Below are positions 16,479 to 25,347 of a DNA stretch of 64,000 nt, piece by piece. Below the pieces are notes generated by a model that was not told where the DNA came from, made no database searches, and saw only the letters and a list, made by a program, of their open reading frames with translations. This DNA is from Paraglaciecola sp030730205 (GTDB lineage: Bacteria; Pseudomonadota; Gammaproteobacteria; Enterobacterales; Alteromonadaceae). Position numbers and translations under genes: made by a program. Numbering within the stretch: the stretch's first letter is position 1; each line of letters starts with the position of its first letter. The DNA is taken from contig NZ_JBGQOM010000003.1 of assembly GCF_052119645.1 (NCBI RefSeq), positions 186,001 to 250,000 on the forward strand, read 5' to 3'.

Positions 16479-18455
16479 ATGAGTTTCGGTTTTTATTCAA
16501 CCAATGGTATGACAGTAAAAATTATTTTTCCTTTTGTCCTCAGTTTTACCCTCCTAACAACGCTTGTTACTGTTGTGTGTGCAGCAGAGCCAAACACGCA
16601 AAGTAAATTAGAATTACAGCGGGCTTACTTTTTAGAAGCGGAACGCCTGGCAGACCAACCTAATAGTAATCGTTTCAAAGCATTAATGCTTGAACTGGCT
16701 GATTATCCACTCAAGCCTTACTTGCAGCAAAAGTCGCTTATCGCTTTTCCTTACATGGCTAACCGTAGCATGATCGAACAGTTTTTAACTGACTATGCTG
16801 GCTCCCCCCTTGACCGCTCTTTACGGGCCAAGTGGTTAAATTACTTAGGACAGAAAAACCAAGCAGATATATTTTTAGCCGCTTATCGCGATACTGGCGA
16901 TGCCGAGCTGGCTTGTCAAAAAGCTGAATTTATGTTGGCCAATCCCAATCAACAAGCAGAGGCTCTCAAACTCATTGAGCAGCTTTGGGTAGTAGGAGAA
17001 TCACAACCCAAAGCCTGCGATAAGGTGTTTTTAGCATGGCAACGTTTAGGTATGCGCACTGACGAATTGGTGTGGCAACGTTTATCGTTAGCGGCAGATG
17101 GCGGCAGTACCACCCTGATTCCGTATTTAAAATCTTTGCTGCCAAAAGAACAACAGTATTTAGCTGATCTATGGTTAAAAGTGAGACGTTCACCTAGCCA
17201 AGTGAGCCGTATATCGAATTTTCCAGGGCGCAATCTAGCGTACGAAACGCAAATAATCACTTACGGTTTAACCCGCCTCGTTTGGGATAATCGTGATCTT
17301 GCACTAACCAGTTGGCATAAACTGTCCACTCGATTTGAGTTCACTCAAGAGCAGCAGCAAAGCATTGCCACCAAATTTGCACTTGCTTTAACTATCATCG
17401 ACCATCCCGATGCAGAAGAATGGTTAGAAAGAGCCAGTGCAACCAGTCAAGACGAAGAGTTAGTGCGGTGGCATCTAGCCCATATATTGCGGGAAAAAGA
17501 CTGGAAACATGCTTTAGATGTGATTGAGTTTGCCCCAGACATTCTGACCAAAGATTATTTGTTCCAGTATTGGCAAGCGAGAGCTTTTGATGAAATGGGC
17601 GCGCCGCAACAAGCCAAGCTCAATTATGAAAAAATAGCTGATCATCGTCACTATTATGGCTTTATGGCCAGCGGTAAATTAGCTCGCCAAACCAATTTAA
17701 ACAATACGCCATTGGTTTATAGCCAACAAGAATTAGACTCAGTTGCAACTATGCCGGCTGCTCAGCGAGCCTTTGAATTTCGTGAGTTAGGACGTAACGT
17801 TAGTGCGAGACGAGAGTGGTTTTTTCTGCAATCGCAACTCAGTGATGAGCAACTTAAAATTGCTGCAGTACTTGCCGATCAAAAAGGGTGGCACGACCAA
17901 GCGATTTTCACTTTTTCAAAAGCGGGATATTTAGATGATCTACCACGACGTTTTCCCATGGCTTTTGATCAAACGTTAAAAATCAATGCCGAGAAAAATA
18001 ATATCGACCCAGCGTGGGCGTTTGCCATTGTGAGACGAGAAAGCTCCTTTATGCCAGATGCAAACTCAGGCGCCGGAGCGAGAGGATTGATGCAAGTAAT
18101 GCCTAGTACCGCGCGTTATTTGGCTAAAGAAAAATTCAACAGCTCGCGCTTGTTCGATCCAGAGACCAACCTTGAATTGGGAACCCAATACATGCGTTAT
18201 TTAATGGACAAAATGGATAACAATCCTATCCTAGTCACTGCATCGTATAATGCTGGCTGGCGCCGGGTACAAAACTGGTTGCCAGAAAAAGACAGTATGC
18301 CGATGGATTTATGGGTTGAAACCATCCCGTATAAGGAGACCCGTAATTACGTAAAAGCGGTGTTGGCATACCAACAAATTTACCGTGAGCAATTAGGTCA
18401 CCGCGAGAATCGCTTTAAAGAACTCGCCAACATGCAAATTTTACCCAAAAGCTAA
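16479..18455 (+). CDS. slt: Soluble lytic murein transglycosylase Slt
   Basis: Periplasmic exo-lytic transglycosylase that cleaves the MurNAc-GlcNAc bond of peptidoglycan with anhydroMurNAc formation. It has a signal peptide, a long alpha-helical superhelical U/L region, and a C-terminal SLT domain of the Slt70 type. The catalytic Glu is residue 521 in VRRESSFMPDA, followed by SGARGLMQVMPSTARYL-type motif and the SYNAGWRRVQNWLP motif. The first ATG at 16479 gives ten extra residues before MTVKIIFPFVLSF; the ATG at 16509 gives a more standard signal peptide and may be the true start. It is divergent from fadB and shares the upstream region with the FadR-like site. Confidence 0.93.
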   Translation: MSFGFYSTNGMTVKIIFPFVLSFTLLTTLVTVVCAAEPNTQSKLELQRAYFLEAERLADQPNSNRFKALMLELADYPLKPYLQQKSLIAFPYMANRSMIEQFLTDYAGSPLDRSLRAKWLNYLGQKNQADIFLAAYRDTGDAELACQKAEFMLANPNQQAEALKLIEQLWVVGESQPKACDKVFLAWQRLGMRTDELVWQRLSLAADGGSTTLIPYLKSLLPKEQQYLADLWLKVRRSPSQVSRISNFPGRNLAYETQIITYGLTRLVWDNRDLALTSWHKLSTRFEFTQEQQQSIATKFALALTIIDHPDAEEWLERASATSQDEELVRWHLAHILREKDWKHALDVIEFAPDILTKDYLFQYWQARAFDEMGAPQQAKLNYEKIADHRHYYGFMASGKLARQTNLNNTPLVYSQQELDSVATMPAAQRAFEFRELGRNVSARREWFFLQSQLSDEQLKIAAVLADQKGWHDQAIFTFSKAGYLDDLPRRFPMAFDQTLKINAEKNNIDPAWAFAIVRRESSFMPDANSGAGARGLMQVMPSTARYLAKEKFNSSRLFDPETNLELGTQYMRYLMDKMDNNPILVTASYNAGWRRVQNWLPEKDSMPMDLWVETIPYKETRNYVKAVLAYQQIYREQLGHRENRFKELANMQILPKS

Positions 18456-18575
18456 ACCTGACGTTTTATTGTTTTAACTCAAGTTTATCTTTAGAAATCA
18501 TTGTTATACTCAAGTTCAAGAGATAAGTATGTGGTCACCCACAACGTGAGCGAAATTTAAAAAATAAGGGCCTGT

Positions 18576-19457
18576 ATGAAAATCGATTCTATTTTAGTCA
18601 TCGCCGACAAACAAAATGCTGAACAAAAAGCCTTGTTACACAGCGCAAGTATGGCTGCTAAATTTGGCGCCAGTTTGCATATTGTCGCTTTTATTTATGA
18701 AGACCTGGCCAGTCTTGCTAAAGAGTTGGATAGCACTCAAGTTGACGACATCAAAGCTAAATTACTGCTCGCTCATCAACAATGGCTAAACCATAAAATA
18801 ACCGAGTTAAAAATCGACGCAAACCTTACGTCTGAAGTGGTATGGGAAAAGGACATCAGCCGCTGGGTCAAGCAACAAAGTAAAACCACACACTATGATT
18901 TGATTGTCAAAACCGGACACCGCAGTGAAGGCGCATTTTATGTGCCCACTGATTGGCATTTAATGCGTAATGGTGTAACACCAGTAATGTTGGTTGCAGA
19001 AAAAAAGTGGCGCAAAAAACGCGCTATCATGGTGGCCCTAGATATGGCGACTCAAGTCAAATCGAAACAAGCGCTCAACCAAAAATTAGTTGATGCCGCA
19101 GCAACACTTGGCACAATCACCGGCATGCCTGTGCATTACTGCTGTAGCGTAGCGATATCGCCAGTATTAAAAGATTTAGGCTTAATTGATAAAAATAAAA
19201 CCCTGAAAAGAGCCAAAGAATTATACATGCCTGCCTTACAAAAAATGCTAGGGGAGAATGCGGTATCCACTGAGCAAATTCATATAAAAGCCGGCGATGC
19301 GAGTACCGTAATTCCAAGCCTTGCCTCTAAAGTGCAAGCTGAACTGGTGGTAATTGGAAGCGTAGGGCGCAAAGGTGTGAGAGCCAAACTTATGGGTAAT
19401 ACCGCTGAGAGTGTTTTAGCCTTACTCAAAACGGATGTGTTGATCATTCAACCCTAG
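18576..19457 (+). CDS. Universal stress protein with two Usp domains (UspE-like)
   Basis: A cytoplasmic tandem Usp protein of 293 residues. The first domain starts with IDSILVIADKQNAEQKALL and the second near residue 150 with KKRAIMVALDMATQ. The second domain ends with GSVGRKGVRAKLMGNTAE, which fits the G-2x-G-9x-G(N/S/T) ATP-binding motif; the first domain lacks a clear version (VKTGHRSEGAFYVPTDW). This asymmetric pattern is seen in UspE, which is linked to motility, adhesion and oxidative-stress phenotypes in E. coli. It appears to be monocistronic, 120 bases after slt. Confidence 0.85.
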   Translation: MKIDSILVIADKQNAEQKALLHSASMAAKFGASLHIVAFIYEDLASLAKELDSTQVDDIKAKLLLAHQQWLNHKITELKIDANLTSEVVWEKDISRWVKQQSKTTHYDLIVKTGHRSEGAFYVPTDWHLMRNGVTPVMLVAEKKWRKKRAIMVALDMATQVKSKQALNQKLVDAAATLGTITGMPVHYCCSVAISPVLKDLGLIDKNKTLKRAKELYMPALQKMLGENAVSTEQIHIKAGDASTVIPSLASKVQAELVVIGSVGRKGVRAKLMGNTAESVLALLKTDVLIIQP

Positions 19458-19702
19458 AGAGTGATAACGCCTTACAAGGCAAGAGCAAATAACAAGGTTC
19501 AACTTTGCAGCCACATTCTTCTATTTGCTGTTTTCGCGGGTGATTTTGCGCTGTGATCATCCCATGCATGTTACGCACCCAGCAAAACGGGAACGACCCA
19601 CGCGCAATTGTTAGATTTTATAATACGTAACTTTGCACTTTTTGCTTCACCTGCGTATAAATATACCATAATGCATGAAGTTTTTGCTCAGGAGCACGAT
19701 GC

Positions 19703-20470
19703 TTGCAAACTAGCTTAAGGTTTCTTTTCATAGGTCTTTCACTTTACTTTTGGTTACCTGCGTCTCAGGCTAAGACTCAAGACATACCTGGCACAATTAT
19801 ATTAGCAACAACTGATTGGTGCCCCTACGCTTGTGAAAAAGAGCCAATTAAAAAGGGCATTGTGCATGATTATATAGAGCACCTTGTCGCCCAACAAAAT
19901 CGTAATCTAGAATTGGTTTTTCTTCCTTGGGCCAGAGCCGTTCAAGAAGTTAATAATGGTAATAACCACGGTTTGTTGACTGCGGTTCCCGCTGAAGCGC
20001 CAAACTTATTATTTACTCGCCAACCCCTCATGGCCTATCAAATGTGTTTTTACGGCTTAGCTGATGCCACTTGGCGTTACCAAGGTCATTCTTCTCTGTC
20101 CTCAACTATTTTTGGGGTTATGGCAAACTACGGCTACGGCGAACCCTTAGACAGCTTTGTCAGTAACTACCGCAATACCAATGTGGTAAAACTGGCAGGC
20201 AGTGACGGCTTAGAACGTTTAGTGGCAATGCTTGAGAAAGGCCGACTAGACTCATTTGTTGCAGATTCACATGTTATTGATTGGCATTTAAAACAAAGAC
20301 AAAAAGCCCCCTTTCAATCCTTAGGTTGTTTATCACAAAATCCATTTTATTTAGCACTTTCACCTAAATTACCCTGGGCTGCTGAGTTTCTTGCTTCGTT
20401 AGATAAGGCATTGGCAGATACCAAAAATCGTGCGTGGTTGGCGCAGCAAATCAAAATTCAATATCAATAG
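19703..20470 (+). CDS. Periplasmic solute-binding-like protein (family 3 type), TTG start
   Basis: A 255-residue exported protein of the amino-acid-binding (SBP family 3) fold. It has a signal peptide (LRFLFIGLSLYFWLPASQA) and the N-lobe pattern TTDWCPYACEKEP followed by GIVHDYIEHLV and LPWARAVQEVNNG. There is no ABC permease or ATPase nearby, so this is an orphan binding protein, common in Alteromonadales, and its ligand is unknown. The start is a TTG at 19703: AGGAG lies eight bases before it, and the only nearby ATG (19699) runs into a stop after four codons. A second protein of the same type is encoded at 24189-24923. Confidence 0.8.
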   Translation: MQTSLRFLFIGLSLYFWLPASQAKTQDIPGTIILATTDWCPYACEKEPIKKGIVHDYIEHLVAQQNRNLELVFLPWARAVQEVNNGNNHGLLTAVPAEAPNLLFTRQPLMAYQMCFYGLADATWRYQGHSSLSSTIFGVMANYGYGEPLDSFVSNYRNTNVVKLAGSDGLERLVAMLEKGRLDSFVADSHVIDWHLKQRQKAPFQSLGCLSQNPFYLALSPKLPWAAEFLASLDKALADTKNRAWLAQQIKIQYQ

Positions 20471-20493
20471 GGCCTTTGTCCAAAGTGATTCGT

Positions 20494-21360
20494 TTATTTT
20501 AAATGCTCGCTTAAATAATCCACCAGCAAGCGTATTTTGGGCGACAGGTGGCGATTTTGTGGATAAACCGCCCAAATACCCTCATCAGGCTCACTGAATT
20601 CATCTAACAAGACAACTAAATCTCCACTTTGCAAGTGGGTTTCAACATAGTAGTGAGGTAATTGCACAATGCCTAAGCCTTTTAACGCCGCATCCACCAA
20701 ACCAAAACCACTGTTGTAACGCAGGGTCCCACTGACTCGAATGTGTCGGTCTTTACCTTTTTCTTTAAATCGCCAGTAATCTAAGGTTCCCAGTAAACAA
20801 CTGTGGTTGTGCAAGTCAGACAGTGAAACAGGGCTGCCGTGTTGTGCTAAATAGCTCGGTGATGCACACACATAATTGGTACGCTGGCCGAGCATTTTAG
20901 CCATTAGGGTGGAATCCACTAACTTGCCCAACCGTATAGCCAGATCGTAGCCTTGCTCTAATAAGTCGAGTTTGTCGTTACTTAGATTAACGGTAATTTG
21001 TACCTCTTCATATAAACTCATAAAGTCATTTAGTAAGGGTAAAATATGCCGTTCACCGTAAGTAACTGGTGCTGTCATCTTAATTTTACCTTGCGGCTTC
21101 ACTTGCAAGTTGGTGATAGCCTGCTCTGCAGCCTCTAAACTGTCTACAAGGCCACGGCAATGGCGATAAAACAGACGCCCTTCTTCTGTCAAAGTGACCT
21201 TTCGCGTGGTGCGATAAAAAAGTCTTGTTTTGAGGCGCTTTTCAAGTTCACTGATTTGGCGACTGACCTGGGCGGTAGAGATCCCCATTTGCTGCGAAGC
21301 CTTGGTAAAGCTTTGTGTTTCAGCCACAGACACAAATTCACTGATCCCATCCCAAGCCAT
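20494..21360 (-). CDS. LysR-family transcriptional regulator
   Basis: A 288-residue LysR-type regulator. The N-terminal winged helix-turn-helix is clear (FVSVAETQSFTKASQQMGIS then TAQVSRQISELEKRLKTRLF). The effector-binding domain ends with GIWAVYPQNRHLSPKIR, a pattern of the CrgA/PBP2-like branch. It is divergent from the formaldehyde dehydrogenase gene across 158 bases, the usual arrangement for a LysR regulator and its target. Two exact copies of AATTACACGA lie in that gap. Which signal it senses is unknown; formaldehyde or an S-hydroxymethyl-glutathione-related compound would be consistent with the neighbour. Confidence 0.92.
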   Translation of the reverse strand: MAWDGISEFVSVAETQSFTKASQQMGISTAQVSRQISELEKRLKTRLFYRTTRKVTLTEEGRLFYRHCRGLVDSLEAAEQAITNLQVKPQGKIKMTAPVTYGERHILPLLNDFMSLYEEVQITVNLSNDKLDLLEQGYDLAIRLGKLVDSTLMAKMLGQRTNYVCASPSYLAQHGSPVSLSDLHNHSCLLGTLDYWRFKEKGKDRHIRVSGTLRYNSGFGLVDAALKGLGIVQLPHYYVETHLQSGDLVVLLDEFSEPDEGIWAVYPQNRHLSPKIRLLVDYLSEHLK

Positions 21361-21390
21361 GATTATTACCTATATGTAAAACTGAATTAC

Positions 21391-21400
21391 AATTACACGA
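21391..21400. repeat. Direct repeat copy 1 in LysR-frmA gap
   Basis: AATTACACGA, found again exactly at 21501-21510, 110 bases away and on the same strand. The two copies flank the region where both divergent promoters must lie, so they may be regulator half-sites. Chance recurrence of AT-rich sequence cannot be excluded. Confidence 0.35.
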
Positions 21401-21500
21401 TATTATCATCGATTAAGTAACAGATATAATAGTCACTCACTTATCAAGTTTGATGAAAATCGTTAACGCTTGGTCGTCACCTGCAAACCAATCTTTTTTT

Positions 21501-21510
21501 AATTACACGA
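21501..21510. repeat. Direct repeat copy 2 in LysR-frmA gap
   Basis: Second exact copy of AATTACACGA. It ends eight bases before the chosen frmA ATG, over the place where a ribosome binding site is expected; no strong Shine-Dalgarno site is seen there. Confidence 0.35.
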
Positions 21511-21518
21511 GATACATA

Positions 21519-22643
21519 ATGTCTGAGCAATTTATAAAATCTAGAGCCGCCGTTGCCTGGGGACCCAATCAGCCTTTGTCCATAGAAGAAGTGGATGTAA
21601 TGTTGCCCAAAAAAGGTGAAGTGCTGATTAAAATTCTCGCTTCTGGGGTGTGTCATACTGACGCGTTTACGTTGTCAGGTGAAGATCCAGAAGGTTTATT
21701 TCCTTGCATATTGGGCCATGAAGGTGGCGGTATTGTTGAACAAGTCGGTGAAGGTGTAAGCAGTGTTCAAGTTGGCGACCATGTTATTCCTTTGTACACA
21801 CCGGAGTGTGGCGAGTGTAAATTTTGTTTGTCGGGTAAAACCAATCTTTGCCAAAAAATCCGCGCAACTCAAGGTAAGGGTCTCATGCCCGATGGTACGA
21901 CTCGTTTTTACAAAGATGGCAAACCCATCTTTCATTATATGGGCTGCTCTACCTTTTCTGAATACACAGTATTACCTGACATTGCCTTAGCTAAAGTCAA
22001 TCCTAACGCACCCTTAGAAGAAGTCTGCTTATTAGGTTGCGGTGTTACCACTGGTATGGGCGCAGTAATGAACACTGCCAAAGTAGAAGAAGGTGCAAGC
22101 GTGGCTATCTTTGGTTTAGGCGGCATTGGTTTATCAGCTATCATTGGCGCAACCATGGCGAAAGCCTCACGCATCATTGCCATTGACATTAACGAAAGTA
22201 AATTTGCCCTAGCCACAAAGTTAGGTGCAACTGATTGCATCAATCCTAAGAACCTAGATAAACCCATTCAAGACGTAATCGTTGAGATGACGGACGGTGG
22301 AGTGGATTATTCATTTGAATGCATTGGCAACGTGAACGTGATGCGTTCAGCGCTAGAATGCTGCCATAAAGGCTGGGGTGAATCAGTAATAATTGGGGTT
22401 GCCGGTGCGGGTCAGGAAATATCTACGCGCCCCTTCCAGTTAGTCACGGGCCGAGTATGGCGTGGCTCTGCTTTTGGTGGTGTTAAAGGTCGTTCAGAAT
22501 TACCCGATTATGTTGAACGTTATCTGCAAGGCGAGTTTAAATTGCATGATTTTATCACTCACACCATGCCACTAGACAACATTAACCATGCTTTTGAGTT
22601 GCTTCACAAAGGCGAAAGTATTCGCACCGTCATTCACTTCTAA
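21519..22643 (+). CDS. frmA: S-(hydroxymethyl)glutathione dehydrogenase / class III alcohol dehydrogenase
   Basis: Zinc-dependent, NAD-linked enzyme that oxidises S-hydroxymethylglutathione, formed spontaneously from formaldehyde and glutathione, to S-formylglutathione. Motifs: catalytic zinc ligands in ASGVCHTDAF and LGHEGGG, structural zinc cysteines in PECGECKFCLSGKTNLCQ, and the NAD site FGLGGIGLS. The 374-residue length fits. I chose the ATG at 21519 (MSEQFIKSRAAVAW) because it matches the family N-terminus; the upstream in-frame start at 21450 would add 23 residues that do not look like the family. No S-formylglutathione hydrolase (frmB) follows. It is divergent from a LysR regulator. 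A hairpin lies downstream. Confidence 0.95.
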   Translation: MSEQFIKSRAAVAWGPNQPLSIEEVDVMLPKKGEVLIKILASGVCHTDAFTLSGEDPEGLFPCILGHEGGGIVEQVGEGVSSVQVGDHVIPLYTPECGECKFCLSGKTNLCQKIRATQGKGLMPDGTTRFYKDGKPIFHYMGCSTFSEYTVLPDIALAKVNPNAPLEEVCLLGCGVTTGMGAVMNTAKVEEGASVAIFGLGGIGLSAIIGATMAKASRIIAIDINESKFALATKLGATDCINPKNLDKPIQDVIVEMTDGGVDYSFECIGNVNVMRSALECCHKGWGESVIIGVAGAGQEISTRPFQLVTGRVWRGSAFGGVKGRSELPDYVERYLQGEFKLHDFITHTMPLDNINHAFELLHKGESIRTVIHF

Positions 22644-22670
22644 TTCGTGGGTGGAAGCTAAACGAGCACT

Positions 22671-22701
22671 TTAGCCCTTACTGATTAACAGTCAGGGCTA
22701 A
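22671..22701. repeat. Inverted repeat downstream of frmA
   Basis: TTAGCCCT and AGGGCTAA form an 8-base stem, with an inner ACTG/CAGT stem and a 5-base loop. There is no T-run after it, so it is not a textbook intrinsic terminator, though it could slow transcription or act as an mRNA 3' end structure. Confidence 0.55.
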
Positions 22702-22818
22702 GAGTCTCAATAGTAAATATATAATGACAGCCTAAGCTTATTTGTCTCAAGCCCAGATGCAAGTCACCTAGCGCGTATGGTAGGCTATGGTCAATTAAGA
22801 TTTAGAAGAGATTTTTGC

Positions 22819-24138
22819 ATGTCTGTGTTTGCGCAATCCTACCCTCAACATATTCAAGAATTGCAGCATCGTACTCGCGATGCCTTAGCCCGTGAAGGAA
22901 TCGACGGTTTGATTATCCACTCGGGCCAGGGAAAACGTCTGTTCCTTGATGACAATAATTACCCTTTTCACGTAAACCCGCAGTTTAAAGCGTGGCTACC
23001 CATCGTTGATAACCCCAATTGCTGGTTAGTTGTAAACGGTGTCGATAAACCTAAGTTGATTTTTTATCGGCCCAAAGATTTTTGGCATAAAGTGCCTGCG
23101 AAACCCAGCGCATTTTGGGTCGATCAATTTGATATTGTGTATTTAACTCAGGCTAATTTAGTTGAAAAACACCTGCCATTTGATAAAAGTCGTCATGCTT
23201 ATGTAGGCGAATACATTGAAGTCGCTAAAGCCTTAGGGTTTGAGCTGGTCAATCCTGATCGTGTCATGCACTACTTGCATTATCAACGCGCTTACAAAAC
23301 CGACTATGAATTGCACTGCATGCGCGAAGCGAATCGCTTGGCGGTAACCGGCCATCGCGCGGCAAAAATAGCATTTGAGCAAGGCCTAAGCGAATTTGAG
23401 ATCAACTTGGCTTACCTAAGCGCTGTAGGGCAAGGTGAAAATGAGGTGCCTTATAACAGTATTGTGGCCTTAAATGAGAATGCCGCGATACTGCATAATA
23501 TGCAGGTAGACAAAGTGGCGCCTGCGCAAAGTCGTTCATTTTTGATTGATGCTGGCGCCAGCTTTCATGGTTATGCGGCAGACATCACGCGAACCTATAC
23601 CCAACACGCCGGCGTGTTTGCAGAACTTATTAAGGCCATGCATAAACTGACTTTAGCGTTAGCTGAAGAGCTTAAACCAGGCATTGCTTACACAGAGATC
23701 CATTTAAGCGCTTACCGACAAATTGCTAAGATGTTGGCAGATTTTGGTATCGTTAACTTAAACGCAGACGATATCGTGGCACAAGGTATTGTAAGCACGT
23801 TTTTTCCGCACGGCATAGGGCACTTTTTAGGACTGCAAGTGCATGACGTAGCAGGCCATTCTGCAGACGATTGGGGTACACCTAATCCACCACCACAAGC
23901 CCATCCTTTTTTACGTACCACTCGTTTAGTTGAACCCCGCCAGGTTTTTACCATTGAACCGGGTTTATATTTTATTGATAGTTTACTGGCCGATTTAAAA
24001 GCCACTGAGCAGTCTAAATTTATCAACTGGGATGTGATTGACACACTTAAGCCTTACGGTGGTATTCGAATCGAAGACAATATTGTGGTGCACCGAGAAC
24101 GCAATGAAAATTTAACACGAGATTTGGGTTTGAACTAA
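22819..24138 (+). CDS. pepQ: Xaa-Pro dipeptidase PepQ
   Basis: Cytoplasmic prolidase that hydrolyses Xaa-Pro dipeptides; members can also hydrolyse organophosphate esters. The C-terminal pita-bread fold carries the two-metal site: Asp244 in LIDAGASF, Asp255 in ADITRTY, His in FPHGIGHFLGLQVHD, and Glu residues in FTIEPGLY and GIRIEDNIVV. Length from the chosen start is 439 residues, close to E. coli PepQ (443). The upstream ATG-like start at 22777 would add 14 residues; the ATG at 22819 is preceded by AGAAGAG and gives the family N-terminus. It stands alone and is convergent with a solute-binding-like gene. Confidence 0.95.
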   Translation: MSVFAQSYPQHIQELQHRTRDALAREGIDGLIIHSGQGKRLFLDDNNYPFHVNPQFKAWLPIVDNPNCWLVVNGVDKPKLIFYRPKDFWHKVPAKPSAFWVDQFDIVYLTQANLVEKHLPFDKSRHAYVGEYIEVAKALGFELVNPDRVMHYLHYQRAYKTDYELHCMREANRLAVTGHRAAKIAFEQGLSEFEINLAYLSAVGQGENEVPYNSIVALNENAAILHNMQVDKVAPAQSRSFLIDAGASFHGYAADITRTYTQHAGVFAELIKAMHKLTLALAEELKPGIAYTEIHLSAYRQIAKMLADFGIVNLNADDIVAQGIVSTFFPHGIGHFLGLQVHDVAGHSADDWGTPNPPPQAHPFLRTTRLVEPRQVFTIEPGLYFIDSLLADLKATEQSKFINWDVIDTLKPYGGIRIEDNIVVHRERNENLTRDLGLN

Positions 24139-24162
24139 GTATGCCTTAGCTAAATTAAGTCA

Positions 24163-24186
24163 ATAAAAGGGGCGAAGCTGCCCCTT
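24163..24186 (-). terminator. Intrinsic terminator of the solute-binding-like gene
   Basis: A 7-base stem (AAGGGGC / GCCCCTT) with a 6-base loop. Read on the minus strand it is followed by TTTTATTG, three bases after the stop codon of the 24189-24923 gene. In the pepQ direction the T-run is weaker. Confidence 0.75.
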
Positions 24187-24188
24187 CC

Positions 24189-24923
24189 TTACGGCTTAAC
24201 GTGGCCTTCTTCAAGCATAATTTGCGTTAAGGTAGCATCGATGACTGGCATATCTACGGTTCCTTTGCGAAAAGCCAAATAAACTGGCAACTCAAATTCT
24301 GATACGACAAATGAATCGATATTATGCTTAAATGAACTACGTTCTAATAAAAACCGCCCCACTTCATCGTTTAATACGGAAGCATCAACTCGACCAGTAG
24401 TGAGAATTTCCAGTAAGGTTTCATTTGAATCTAAATAAATGATGGTAGCTTGGCCAAGACCATATTTATTTAATACGTGTTCATCTAATGGAATGCCTCG
24501 TAGCACCGCAACGACTTTGCCAGCCAAGTTTTTCTGTTGTATTTGCGCATTCTGTTTTGCATAAAATACTGCGTATTGCGTCACATGCAAAGGGTGAGCG
24601 GTATAGTCTAAAAACTCAGACCGTCGCTGATTATAGGCGAGTGAAAAAATACAATTATATTGGTCTTTTTCAATTTCAAGTTTGACCCGACCCCATGGAA
24701 AATTAAGCACTGTCAGATGCCAATTCAATCTACTGGCCAACTGATTAAGGTAGTGCATATCTCGCCCCACAAAATCACGTTGTTTTTCACGGTAAATGGT
24801 GTAAGGCGGATAATGTGTAGTGAGGCATACCATCTCTTTTACTGTGTCGTCTTCAGCAATTGCAGGCCAAGCACAAAGCATCAAGTAAGGTAAAAATAGT
24901 AGAATGAATTGTTTAATACCCAT
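24189..24923 (-). CDS. Periplasmic solute-binding-like protein (family 3 type)
   Basis: A 244-residue exported protein of the amino-acid-binding fold. Signal peptide: IKQFILLFLPYLMLCAWPAIA. The mature part shows the N-lobe VCLTTHYPPYTIYREKQRDF, FVGRDMHYLNQLASRLNW, LNFPWGRVKLEIEKDQYNC and the C-lobe hinge region GRVDASVLNDEVG. No ABC permease or ATPase is adjacent, so it is an orphan like the one at 19703; some such proteins are sensors, but no partner is visible. A GTG at 24932 is in frame; the ATG at 24923 has AGTGGA five bases upstream and is preferred. The ligand is unknown. Confidence 0.82.
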   Translation of the reverse strand: MGIKQFILLFLPYLMLCAWPAIAEDDTVKEMVCLTTHYPPYTIYREKQRDFVGRDMHYLNQLASRLNWHLTVLNFPWGRVKLEIEKDQYNCIFSLAYNQRRSEFLDYTAHPLHVTQYAVFYAKQNAQIQQKNLAGKVVAVLRGIPLDEHVLNKYGLGQATIIYLDSNETLLEILTTGRVDASVLNDEVGRFLLERSSFKHNIDSFVVSEFELPVYLAFRKGTVDMPVIDATLTQIMLEEGHVKP

Positions 24924-25347
24924 TAATTCCACTTAGCAAGTACAAAATAGAGTGTCATCCTGATACCCAAAACTAATTAACAAAACAGGGAGCATACCAG
25001 TCACGCCCTGTACAAGAAAAAATATGCTCAATGAAGGAAAAGAGCCGCTATATTGAAAATGGTAACAGCTTTCACCACACAGGTCATTGCGCGCTTTATC
25101 ATTCAGCAACTAAACCTAATTTAGTGACGCAAAATCTACACTTTGTTTACCTACTTTTTATCTCGAAGATCAAACGATGAACTCAAAGTAATGCCGCGAC
25201 AACCGCTTCTTTCACGCGTCAGAAATTTATATAAAATTGAACAATCTTTATTGCTCAAATATACGTTATGCTTAGTTGAATTAATGTGTAATTGCACAGA
25301 TAGTAAAATCGTGGCTGATCGTGCCACCCGCTGTAAGGAAGAATGAC
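24924..25347. other. Divergent promoter region between solute-binding-like gene and qmcA
   Basis: No gene is convincing in these 424 bases. It must hold promoters for both divergent genes. A possible qmcA promoter is TTGAAC (25237-25242), 17 bases, then TATACG (25260-25265), with a near-palindrome TTGAACAAT...ATTGCTCAA over the -35 and spacer. A strong AAGGAA ribosome site precedes qmcA. Confidence 0.45.

Noticed and set aside
25143..25346. Plus-strand 67-residue frame upstream of qmcA
   Set aside because: No Shine-Dalgarno site or recognisable pattern; it ends at the qmcA ribosome site and lies in the likely promoter region.
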